The notes below the pieces were generated by a model. The model saw only the letters and a list, made by a program, of their open reading frames with translations. It was not told the origin of the DNA and made no database searches. A DNA stretch of 64,000 bases. It comes from an uncultured Clostridium sp. Its GTDB lineage: Bacteria > Bacillota > Clostridia > Lachnospirales > Lachnospiraceae. Within the stretch, counting starts at the first letter, position 1; every line of letters starts with the position of its first letter. The position numbers were made by a program, and so were the translations under genes. Below are positions 16,502 through 23,478 of the stretch, in pieces. The stretch covers positions 1-64,000 of the forward strand of contig CALAAS010000012.1 of the NCBI GenBank assembly GCA_937885015.1. The letters are read 5' to 3'.

Positions 16502-17343
16502 GAAGTCTGACGGGTAATCGCTTCCGGTTCCACATAAAAAATGATTTTTGTCACGTATTCCGCCTCGTCGCCTGTGGACAGATAATCGTTGATGGCAAAT
16601 TCATAGGAATCAGATATGATATGCAGCCGCTGTTTTTGGCAGTATGCAAGAATTCGTTCGTAGGAGCTTCCGATGGACTGATAGTCTCCGACATGGTATG
16701 TGGAGACGCAGTGTCCTTCCGGAAGCTTTTTCACCTGGCGTATGGTTCCTTTCTTTTCAATAGGAACGAAGGCGAAGGAAGCTTCTGTGTAATTGCCTTC
16801 GATAATATGCAGATAGGGAACAATAGCGCCGCTCTGAAAGAAAATAGGGAGTTTCTCCCGGAAGGCTCGGACAAAGCACTGCTTGGTGGCCAGGCTTGTC
16901 TGATCCAGTGATCCGGGAGCTTCTACTTTCTGGAGCAGGATATACTGGCTGTGAAAGATTTCCTCGGTCACGGAATCACTGGCTTCCCGAAGGGAGCGGG
17001 AGAGTTCCATCTGTCGGCAGCGATGCTCAATGCGGTTTTTGATTATTTGCAGCTCGCTGATCTGCCGGTTAATGATGGTAAGCTGTTTTTGCAGGGCGCA
17101 GATGGAGCTTTCCAGTGTGTAATGTTTCATATGTTCCTTAATTTCGTCCAGAGAAAAACCGATTTTTTTCATGATCAGAATGGTGTCCAGAGAATCCAGC
17201 TGGCTCCAGCTGTAATAGCGGTAGCCATTGTCCGGATCCACGTAGGACGGGCAGAACAGACCGATTTTGTCGTAGTAAATCAGAGTCTGTCTGGAAATGT
17301 TCTGGAGTTTGGAGAGCTCCCCAATGGAAAAAAACTGATTCAT
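16471..17343 (-). CDS. MerR family transcriptional regulator with GyrI-like effector domain
   Basis: A 290-residue DNA-binding activator. The N-terminus FFSIGELSKLQNISRQTLIYY is a MerR winged helix, continuing DPDNGYRYYSWSQLDSLD. A coiled coil (about 80-120) mediates dimerisation. The C-terminal half (about 130-280) resembles the GyrI/BmrR multidrug-binding fold. The start at 17343 is set by AGGGGG just upstream; the open frame extends 84 codons further without an RBS. It is divergent from the YitT-type gene, and the shared intergenic region contains a promoter with MerR geometry. The effector is probably a small amphipathic molecule (inference). Confidence 0.88.
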   Translation of the reverse strand: MNQFFSIGELSKLQNISRQTLIYYDKIGLFCPSYVDPDNGYRYYSWSQLDSLDTILIMKKIGFSLDEIKEHMKHYTLESSICALQKQLTIINRQISELQIIKNRIEHRCRQMELSRSLREASDSVTEEIFHSQYILLQKVEAPGSLDQTSLATKQCFVRAFREKLPIFFQSGAIVPYLHIIEGNYTEASFAFVPIEKKGTIRQVKKLPEGHCVSTYHVGDYQSIGSSYERILAYCQKQRLHIISDSYEFAINDYLSTGDEAEYVTKIIFYVEPEAITRQTSYPWKNAQNR

Positions 17344-17353
17344 TATAACCCCC

Positions 17354-17384
17354 TTGACCTTATAGTTAGTATACAGTTTATGAT
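17354..17384 (+). promoter_or_regulatory. MerR-type promoter with 19-bp spacer in front of the YitT-type gene
   Basis: TTGACC (17354-17359) and TATGAT (17379-17384) are separated by 19 bp, two more than optimal, the known architecture of promoters untwisted by MerR-family activators. The spacer holds TATA-GTTAG-TATA as a short dyad where the activator would sit. The MerR start codon is only 11 bp away. Confidence 0.7.
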
Positions 17385-17421
17385 ACAGGAGAGAGAGAGA
17401 TTTTTCAAGGAGGTTGTTAAG

Positions 17422-18072
17422 ATGAAATCGCGTATTGCCGCTGCCTGGAACGGACTTACGGAAGGAATTACAGTCAAAAAGCTGGTTTTGATTATGGTAG
17501 GAGCCATGATCTGCTCCTTTGGGATTCACAATATTCATCAGCGGACCAACATTACGGAGGGGGGAGTGATCGGCCTGATGCTGCTCATTGAGCACTGGCT
17601 GGAGATTTCGCCGGCCTATATTACGCCGGTGCTGGATCTGTCCTGTTATCTTTTAGCCTGGAAATACCTGGGAGGGCAGTTCATCAAAGTTTCCATCATT
17701 TCCACATCCTGTATTTCTGCTTTTTATAAAGTATGGGAGATGTTTCCGCCGATGCTTCCAGATCTGTCGGACGTGCCGCTGGCAGCGGCGGTTCTGGGCG
17801 GCCTGTTTGTGGGCATCGGTGTGGGACTGATTGTCAGACAGGGAGGTTCCAGCGGAGGAGATGACGCCCTTGCTCTGACCATTTCCCGGGTAACGTGCTG
17901 GCGTCTGTCCAGGGCCTATCTGTTCACGGATCTGACAGTGCTGGCTCTGTCGCTGACGTATATTCCAGCCGGACGGATTGTATTTTCACTGGTAACGGTT
18001 ACCATTTCCTCGTATTTAATTGATTGGATAAAGAGCTGGGGGATGGAAGCAGCGGTGCCTGCAGACAGCTGA
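17422..18072 (+). CDS. YitT-type (DUF161) membrane protein
   Basis: A 216-residue integral membrane protein with five or six predicted helices. The family signatures are HNIHQRTNITEGGVIGL near the N-terminus and GIGVGLIVRQGGSSGGDDAL (about residues 132-151). YitT proteins have no proven biochemical role; transport is suspected. The start at 17422 follows AAGGAGG at 17407-17413. It lacks the DUF2179 cytoplasmic domain present in many YitT proteins, being about 70 residues shorter. The MerR-type promoter immediately upstream suggests induction by a small molecule. Confidence 0.82.
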   Translation: MKSRIAAAWNGLTEGITVKKLVLIMVGAMICSFGIHNIHQRTNITEGGVIGLMLLIEHWLEISPAYITPVLDLSCYLLAWKYLGGQFIKVSIISTSCISAFYKVWEMFPPMLPDLSDVPLAAAVLGGLFVGIGVGLIVRQGGSSGGDDALALTISRVTCWRLSRAYLFTDLTVLALSLTYIPAGRIVFSLVTVTISSYLIDWIKSWGMEAAVPADS

Positions 18073-18100
18073 TGGAAAAACCGCATCCTGAGACACAAAA

Positions 18101-18137
18101 AAAGAGCGCGGGCCTGCCAGGCTTCAGCGCTCTTTTT
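18101..18137 (+). terminator. Terminator after the YitT-type gene
   Basis: AAAGAGCGC (18101-18109) pairs with GCGCTCTTT (18127-18135), followed by further T residues and preceded by an A run, so it could act in both directions between the convergent YitT-type and darA genes. Confidence 0.8.
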
Positions 18138-18200
18138 CATGACCGCGGAAAAACCGTCTTTCCGGGGGGTATCAGGATCGGGAATGGTTCTGAATGGCTG

Positions 18201-18536
18201 TTAAAATTTCTGGAAATCTTCTACATTTAATACGAAAATGGTGGAACCGCCGACTTTCATATTCATGGGAACCGTCATATTGACAGTGGGACAGCAGTTT
18301 CCGGCCATGGTCGGCGGAGTATAGACCAGCTGTTCTCTGGAGCCGGACATTTTTTTGATGATGGCGATGGCCTCTTCAACCCGGGAATCGTCTACACCCA
18401 GCATGAGGGTCGTACTTTTCTTTTTCAGAAAGCCGCCCATGGTGGAAAGTTTGGTTACAAAGAACGAATTCTGATTCAGCTCGTACACTAAATCGTCAGC
18501 ATCTTCGCTGCCGATGATTGCGATAATCATTTTCAT
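18201..18536 (-). CDS. darA: Cyclic-di-AMP receptor, PII-like (DarA/PstA family)
   Basis: A 111-residue PII-like trimeric signalling protein that binds c-di-AMP; its target is unknown in the family. MIIAIIGSEDADDLVYELNQ, FFVTKLSTMGGFLKKKSTTL and GVDDSRVEEAIAIIK are the conserved segments. GGFLKKKSTT lies in the nucleotide-binding loop. The start at 18536 is set by AGGAGGT; an upstream ATG at 18557 lacks a site. A TATAAT-like -10 lies at 18558-18563. Relevance here: KtrA-type RCK proteins, encoded later in this window, are also c-di-AMP targets in Firmicutes. Confidence 0.9.
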   Translation of the reverse strand: MKMIIAIIGSEDADDLVYELNQNSFFVTKLSTMGGFLKKKSTTLMLGVDDSRVEEAIAIIKKMSGSREQLVYTPPTMAGNCCPTVNMTVPMNMKVGGSTIFVLNVEDFQKF

Positions 18537-18622
18537 AGATTGATACCTCCTGAACACATTATACTTTATTTTACCATCAATTTATAAAAATAGAAATAAA
18601 AAAACGCAAAAAAATCACAACA

Positions 18623-18651
18623 TGGACTTTTTCTTTAAAATCTGTTATGAT
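18623..18651 (+). promoter_or_regulatory. Promoter of the NSS symporter
   Basis: TGGACT (18623-18628), 17-bp spacer, TATGAT (18646-18651). This -10 overlaps the two ATG codons that open the long frame at 18647, which argues that translation begins further downstream. Confidence 0.5.
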
Positions 18652-18688
18652 GTGTCCTATATGTGATTGCAGTAAGGGGGAAGTTTTG

Positions 18689-20062
18689 TTGAAACAAAAG
18701 AGAGGACAGTGGGCCAGCAATGTGGGATTTATTCTGGCGGCGGCCGGGTCTGCAGTTGGTCTTGGAAATATATGGAAATTTCCGGGAAAGGTGGGTGCCT
18801 ACGGAGGCGGAGCATTTTTGATCTGTTATATCCTGATTGTGGCGCTGATTGGATTTCCCGTTATGCTGGCGGAGCTGGCTATTGGGCGGGCGACGCAGAA
18901 GAATGTGGTGGGGGCCTTTCGGCAGCTGAACCGAAAGTGGGCATTTGCCGGTGGAATCGGTGTGGTTACCCTGTTCGTAATTATGTCCTATTACTGTATT
19001 GTGGGCGGCTGGGTGTTAAAATACGTGTTTGCCTACCTGATGGGGCCGGAGTTTGGCACCGGTGCAGTGACGTATCAGGATTACTTTGTAACCTTTATTA
19101 CCGGTGCCTGGGAGCCGCTTTTATGGGGCGTGGTATTTCTGGTATTCTGTATTTATGTGGTAATCCGGGGGGTTTCAGAGGGAATTGAGCGGATCAGTAA
19201 GATCCTGATGCCGGTTCTGTTTCTTTTGCTGATCGCCTGTGCGATTCGGGCAGCAGTGCTGCCAGGGGCTTCGGAGGGAATCTCCTATATGCTGGCCGTG
19301 CGGCCGGAAGGTTTTAACCGGGATACGCTGGTGGCGGCTTTGGGACAGGCATTTTTTTCTCTGTCGGTTGGAATGGGGATTATGGTCACCTATGGTTCCT
19401 ATGTGCCAAAAAAGGATAACCTGGTAAAGAGCGCAGCCTGGATCTGTACGCTGGACACTTTCGTGGCCGTTCTGGCGGCCTTTGCCATTGTTCCGGTGGT
19501 GTTTGCCACATTGGGGGCTGATGGACTTGGAATGGGCGGCGGCTTTGCTTTTATGGCTCTGCCGGAAGTGTTTGATGGGATGCCGGGAGGACGGCTTTTC
19601 GGTCTCTGCTTTTTCATTCTTCTGTTTTTGGCGGCGCTGACCAGCGCCATCAGCATTCTGGAGAGCTGTGTGGCGTACATAACGGAAGAGTGGGGACTTA
19701 CACGGAAAACAGCAGTGGCAGTTTTTTCAGTGCCTATGGTAGTTTTCAGCGCCGGATATTCTCTGTCCCAGCTGGAAAGCCGCGGGATCAATTTTCCCTG
19801 GTTTGATTTTTCCAATGGCCTGAAGATGCTTCCGATGAATGCTGTTATGGAAAAGTTTACGGATAATCTGATGATTCCGCTGGGAGCGCTTTTTTTCTGC
19901 ATTTTTGCAGGATGGGTCTGGGGCAGCAATCGCGCAGCTGGAGAGATTCGTGCAGCTGGCTGGTTTAGCCGTATCTGGCAGTTGGTAGTCCGTTTCCTGG
20001 CGCCGGCCGTGATTCTGCTGATTTTGTATTTTACCGTGGGAAAAGGCCAGGGACTTTCATAG
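18689..20062 (+). CDS. Neurotransmitter:sodium symporter (NSS/SNF) family amino-acid transporter
   Basis: A membrane protein of about 457 residues with the LeuT fold. It is expected to import an amino acid with Na+. The N-terminus QWASNVGFILAAAGSAVGLG followed by NIWKFP is the family signature for TM1 with its unwound Na+/substrate site. About 11 helices follow. I choose TTG at 18689 (TTG at 18686 equally possible) because AAGGGGG lies at 18674-18680 and the first ATG codons sit inside the promoter. The length fits bacterial 11-helix members such as MhsT. The substrate cannot be told from sequence. Confidence 0.9.
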   Translation: MKQKRGQWASNVGFILAAAGSAVGLGNIWKFPGKVGAYGGGAFLICYILIVALIGFPVMLAELAIGRATQKNVVGAFRQLNRKWAFAGGIGVVTLFVIMSYYCIVGGWVLKYVFAYLMGPEFGTGAVTYQDYFVTFITGAWEPLLWGVVFLVFCIYVVIRGVSEGIERISKILMPVLFLLLIACAIRAAVLPGASEGISYMLAVRPEGFNRDTLVAALGQAFFSLSVGMGIMVTYGSYVPKKDNLVKSAAWICTLDTFVAVLAAFAIVPVVFATLGADGLGMGGGFAFMALPEVFDGMPGGRLFGLCFFILLFLAALTSAISILESCVAYITEEWGLTRKTAVAVFSVPMVVFSAGYSLSQLESRGINFPWFDFSNGLKMLPMNAVMEKFTDNLMIPLGALFFCIFAGWVWGSNRAAGEIRAAGWFSRIWQLVVRFLAPAVILLILYFTVGKGQGLS

Positions 20063-20080
20063 GAGCGGAATCTGGAAGAA

Positions 20081-20227
20081 GTGAGAAAAAATGAAAATCC
20101 GGAAGAGATCCGGGAGGATGGCCTGAGAAATGCGAAACTGGATAGGAGATGGATGGAAGGTTACTGCTTTTCTGACGGGGATGTGGGGAGGCTTCGGAAG
20201 GTTCTCAGGGAGCAGGGGATTCTGTAG
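20081..20227 (+). CDS. Possible small ORF of unknown function
   Basis: A 48-codon frame starting with GTG just downstream of the NSS gene, reading KNENPEEIREDGLRNAKLD and ending KVLREQGIL. AGGAG at 20061-20065 is somewhat distant. It is charged, has no membrane segment, and so does not resemble the small membrane subunits known for some NSS transporters. Its 3' end overlaps the convergent ABC ATPase gene by 23 bp. Could be chance. Confidence 0.25.
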   Translation: MRKNENPEEIREDGLRNAKLDRRWMEGYCFSDGDVGRLRKVLREQGIL

Positions 20228-20894
20228 AATCCGGGATGGCTGGAAGCCGGAGTATGGATGCGTGAAGAAGAGCAGCTTCTTTAGCACTGTGGGTTGTCAT
20301 CAGGACGGGGCGTCCGTCTGCTTTTTCAAGAAGGCAGCGGATGGCCTCTTTTTTTGTCTCCTCATCCAGTCCTGTAAAGGGTTCATCAAGGAGCAGCAGA
20401 TCGGATGGCGCCAGGAGAGCCCGCATCAGGGCGCAGCGGCGGCGCATACCTCCGCTCAGAGTGCTGACAGGCCGTGTCAGGGATTCTTCTGGCAGCAGCC
20501 TGGACAACTCGGTAAAAAGCATGTCGCGGGAGGGGCGTCCGGGAAGGACGAGAGCAGCGTTTTCCAGAGGCGTCATAAATTCAATGAGCCGATCTTCCTG
20601 AAAGACAACGGAAATCCGGAGGGAGGAAAGGGATATAGGGGTGGGAGGGGCCGTTCTCCAATCCCAGACAGAGATATCTCCCTGATCCTGTTTTTCCAGG
20701 CCCATGAGAATGCGAAAAAGTGTGGTTTTTCCGGAGCCGGACGGTGACATCAGGCAGTAAATTCCAGGCCCGCTAAGTTCCATGGTTACATTGGCCAGTA
20801 CCGGATGGGAGCCATAGGATTTGAACAGATTGGAAATCCGGATAGAAAAAGAGCGGGGAATGGCGGCGGGGATCGTGTCAATATGGGAAGTCAT
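20205..20894 (-). CDS. ABC transporter ATP-binding protein (SsuB/TauB-like)
   Basis: A 229-residue ATPase energising the importer encoded upstream on the same strand. Walker A reads MSPSGSGKTTL, with Ser where the first Gly of GxxGxGKS/T normally stands. The Q loop is SVVFQEDRL, the ABC signature is LSGGMRRR, Walker B is LLLLDEPFTGLDE and the switch is the H of TTHS. It overlaps the permease gene by 4 bp. Its layout fits nitrate/sulfonate/taurine-type importers. Substrate unknown. Confidence 0.88.
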   Translation of the reverse strand: MTSHIDTIPAAIPRSFSIRISNLFKSYGSHPVLANVTMELSGPGIYCLMSPSGSGKTTLFRILMGLEKQDQGDISVWDWRTAPPTPISLSSLRISVVFQEDRLIEFMTPLENAALVLPGRPSRDMLFTELSRLLPEESLTRPVSTLSGGMRRRCALMRALLAPSDLLLLDEPFTGLDEETKKEAIRCLLEKADGRPVLMTTHSAKEAALLHASILRLPAIPDSTESPAP

Positions 20895-21682
20895 GGTGTA
20901 TCCTCCTTTTTTCGGGCCGGATCGTCCGCCGGTCTGGCAGAGACTGATGCCGGGATGAAGGCGCCCAGGAAACGATGGAGAAGATGTTCCAGAAGCCAGG
21001 CAGATAAAATGATGATGAAGGTCCAGGCAAAGAGATCCGCAGTACTCAGGTATATTTTTGCCATGTAGAGCTGTTCACCAATGGAGTGGTCGGGTACTCC
21101 GATCACTTCGGCGGCAACGCCGGATTTTACAGCCAGACCGAGGGCCGAGTCCGCACTGCTTAAAAGATGGGGAAGCAGTGCGGGCAGGTAAACAGTCCGG
21201 ATGCGTTTCAGCCTGGAAACACGAAATACATGGCAGAGTTCCAGCAGTTTTCTGTCTGCACTTTGAAGTCCTGTCCGGGTAGCGGTATAAAATAATGGAA
21301 GAGATACCAGAAAAGAAATAAATATGGACAGGTTGGCGGCGCCGGCCCAGATGAGAGCCAGAATTACGAAAGAAGCAACGGGAACCGATTTCGCCAGAAG
21401 CATGAGCGGAGCCAGAAATTCACGGATGACGGGAACAGACACGGCCGCTGTACCGAGAAGGGTTCCGGCTGCCGCAGCACAGAAAAACCCGGTCAGGATT
21501 CGCGAAAAGGAAAAAAGAAGTGTCTGCCAGAACCCGCTTGTTTTCAACCAGCCAAGCAGAGAGGCCAGGACATCAGCAGGGGCCACAAGAAGAATGGGGT
21601 TGCGAATGGCCATAGCGGCAGTCTGCCAAAGCAGAAGCCAGAAAAACAGAATGGCTGTCAGGCGAAGATTCTTTTTCATCAT
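20891..21682 (-). CDS. ABC transporter permease (SsuC/TauC-like)
   Basis: A 263-residue inner-membrane permease with six predicted helices. The binding-protein-dependent permease signature lies around the EAA-like loop ELCHVFRVSRLKRIRTVYLP (about residues 145-165), which contacts the ATPase. It lies 35 bp downstream of the substrate-binding protein gene and overlaps the ATPase gene. Family-level function is firm. Confidence 0.88.
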   Translation of the reverse strand: MMKKNLRLTAILFFWLLLWQTAAMAIRNPILLVAPADVLASLLGWLKTSGFWQTLLFSFSRILTGFFCAAAAGTLLGTAAVSVPVIREFLAPLMLLAKSVPVASFVILALIWAGAANLSIFISFLVSLPLFYTATRTGLQSADRKLLELCHVFRVSRLKRIRTVYLPALLPHLLSSADSALGLAVKSGVAAEVIGVPDHSIGEQLYMAKIYLSTADLFAWTFIIILSAWLLEHLLHRFLGAFIPASVSARPADDPARKKEDTP

Positions 21683-21717
21683 TGCGTATCCTTTCCGGAA
21701 AGGGAGTTTTAAGAGTG

Positions 21718-22809
21718 TCAGTTTTCAATATAATAAAAATCGTCGCCTGGAAGTGCGCCGCCGACGGAATCCGGGTTCTGCTCAAAGAGAACCGACAGAT
21801 ATCCGGACAGGGCGGCTTTCATAGCTTCGCCGTCCAGATAGGTAATATTGCAGTAGGGGATCGCCTTTTTTGCAATGGGGGCTTTTTCGATGATCCCGGC
21901 TTTGACGACCAGTTCGGCTGTGGTGTCAGGATCTGCGGCGGCTGCCTCAGCAGACACTCTGTGGTCGTTTAAAAATACCCGGACGGCATCCTCCTGTTCT
22001 TCCAGGAACGAACGGCGTGCAATGGTTACGCCGGTAATCAGCTGGCTTCCGCTTTCACCCTGTACCTTTTTCCATTCTTCGTTCAGGTCAAGGACGATAT
22101 CCAGTTTTTCATTCTGCGCGCAGGCTACCGTCACAAAGGGTTGAGGCAGCAGGCCCACTGCGCCGTCTTTTTCTTTCAGAATAGCGGCGACTTCAGCTGC
22201 TTCGGATTTATATTCCAGAGTAACATCTTTTTCTGACAGGCCGTTTTCTGCCAGCAGATACCGGGCGACGTAATCAGGGGTCGTTCCTTTTCCAGTCAGG
22301 TACACGGTTTTTCCCTTCAGATCCTCCAGAGTCTGGATTGACTGATCTGAGGAGACCACATAGAGAACGCCCAGGGTGTTGATGTCGATGACGGAAATTC
22401 CTCCCTTTGTTTTTTGATAGAGGACGCTGGCCAGATTAGCCGGAACCAGAGCAATATCCAGTTTTTCTGCGACGATGGCTGCAGCCAGCTCATCGGCCGC
22501 GACTGCCATGGTAAACTCATAGGAATTTGCGGAGGTGTCGGTGTTCATCAGAGACACAAGTCCCATGGAGGTGGGGCCTTTCAGAGAGCCGATCTGGATG
22601 GCCTTGCTGTCTGGATTTTCCTCTCCGGACTGGTCTGCGCCGGTTTTGTCAGAAGCAGTGTCGGTTTCTGGAATCGTTTCAGACAAAGTTTCTTCTGCAG
22701 TGGATTCCGGGACAGCCGGTGCGGTGGTTTCACTGGCAGCGGGAGCGCAGCCGGCCAGAGAGAGGACGGTTACAGCAGCAGCCAGGAAGGCGGTCAGTGT
22801 TTTTTTCAT
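21718..22809 (-). CDS. Substrate-binding lipoprotein of an ABC importer (NMT1/SsuA-like)
   Basis: A 363-residue lipoprotein. The signal peptide MKKTLTAFLAAAV ends in the lipobox LAGC (Cys21). A Thr/Glu/Ser-rich linker of about 50 residues follows before the periplasmic-binding fold (GSLKGPTSMGLVSLM; DIALVPANLASVLYQK; LKGKTVYLTGKGTTPDYVAR). The GKTV-x(5)-T-x-PDY pattern is typical of the NMT1/THI5-like and sulfonate/taurine group. Candidate ligands are sulfonates, nitrate, bicarbonate or thiamine precursors; the sequence does not decide. First gene of a three-gene minus-strand operon. Confidence 0.87.
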   Translation of the reverse strand: MKKTLTAFLAAAVTVLSLAGCAPAASETTAPAVPESTAEETLSETIPETDTASDKTGADQSGEENPDSKAIQIGSLKGPTSMGLVSLMNTDTSANSYEFTMAVAADELAAAIVAEKLDIALVPANLASVLYQKTKGGISVIDINTLGVLYVVSSDQSIQTLEDLKGKTVYLTGKGTTPDYVARYLLAENGLSEKDVTLEYKSEAAEVAAILKEKDGAVGLLPQPFVTVACAQNEKLDIVLDLNEEWKKVQGESGSQLITGVTIARRSFLEEQEDAVRVFLNDHRVSAEAAAADPDTTAELVVKAGIIEKAPIAKKAIPYCNITYLDGEAMKAALSGYLSVLFEQNPDSVGGALPGDDFYYIEN

Positions 22810-22899
22810 AATAAAATTCCTTTCTTTCTTCAGTAAGTATGTTCAGGGCAGATGTTTTCCATGGTGTCCTGGACTGTGGCATAAGCATTACCGTATATT

Positions 22900-22927
22900 A
22901 TTATACCGAAGGGGAGGAAAAAAACAA
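22900..22927 (-). promoter_or_regulatory. Promoter of the ABC importer operon
   Basis: On the minus strand TTGTTT (22922-22927), 16-bp spacer, TATAAT (22900-22905), leaving a leader of about 85 nt. The remaining 150 bp toward the hydrogenase promoter are A+T-rich; I see no gene there that I trust. Confidence 0.55.
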
Positions 22928-23078
22928 GTCATAGGCAGAGGACTTTTCATGGATGAAAATAATATGGGTATTACATAGAAAATATCATAAAAATGAAAAA
23001 ATATTAAAGAGATGAAAAATTCAGGTGACATAATTCGGCTTTGCCCTAAAAAAAATACAAGAAAAGTGAAAGATTCAA

Positions 23079-23107
23079 TTGATAATAATATCACAATATG
23101 CGATAAT
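23079..23107 (+). promoter_or_regulatory. Promoter of the hydrogenase operon with a Rex-like operator
   Basis: TTGATA (23079-23084), 17-bp spacer, GATAAT (23102-23107). The -35 and early spacer, 23079-23096, read TTGATAATAATATCACAA. Against the Rex consensus TTGTTAA-N4-TTAACAA this has three mismatches in 14 positions. A CACGG-AAAT-CCGTG hairpin (23117-23130) follows in the 5' leader. Confidence 0.5.
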
Positions 23108-23208
23108 ATAGATAACCACGGAAATCCGTGCCTGGAAGAAAGAGATGCAGCACAGAACTGCATTCCAGTACGGTTACGATTTCATTATATATAGGAGGAT
23201 TTTAGAAG

Positions 23209-23466
23209 ATGAGAGTATCGATCTGTATCGGAAGTGCCTGTCATTTAAAGGGATCCAGAGAGGTGATTCAGAAGCTGCAGAAGCTGGTTACGGATCACGG
23301 CCTGGACAATGAAGTGGATTTGAATGGAGATTTCTGCAGCGGAAACTGCCGTAAGGGTGTTTGCGTGACCGTAGATGGTACGCTGTATTCCGTAAAGCCG
23401 GAGACCACCGAGGAGTTTTTCCAGAAGGAGATTCTCAGACGTCTTCAGGCTGATGGAATGGAATAA
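23209..23466 (+). CDS. Thioredoxin-like [2Fe-2S] ferredoxin domain protein
   Basis: An 85-residue protein of the NuoE/HydC C-terminal type. CIGSACHLKGS supplies the first cysteine pair (C-x4-C) and DFCSGNCRKGVC the second (C-x3-C), the ligand pattern of thioredoxin-like [2Fe-2S] clusters. It would pass electrons to or from the hydrogenase-like proteins encoded next. The RBS ATAGGAGG precedes the ATG. It is followed by the sensory hydrogenase after 12 bp. The electron donor is not identifiable. Confidence 0.85.
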   Translation: MRVSICIGSACHLKGSREVIQKLQKLVTDHGLDNEVDLNGDFCSGNCRKGVCVTVDGTLYSVKPETTEEFFQKEILRRLQADGME

Positions 23467-23478
23467 AAGGAGATATAT

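Noticed and set aside
17344..17595. Upstream extension of the MerR frame by 84 codons
   Set aside because: It would run through the divergent promoter and into the YitT-type gene; the RBS and family alignment support the start at 17343.
23012..23194. A 60-codon frame upstream of the 2Fe-2S protein gene
   Set aside because: It spans the promoter and Rex-like site of the hydrogenase operon and has no RBS; more likely non-coding.
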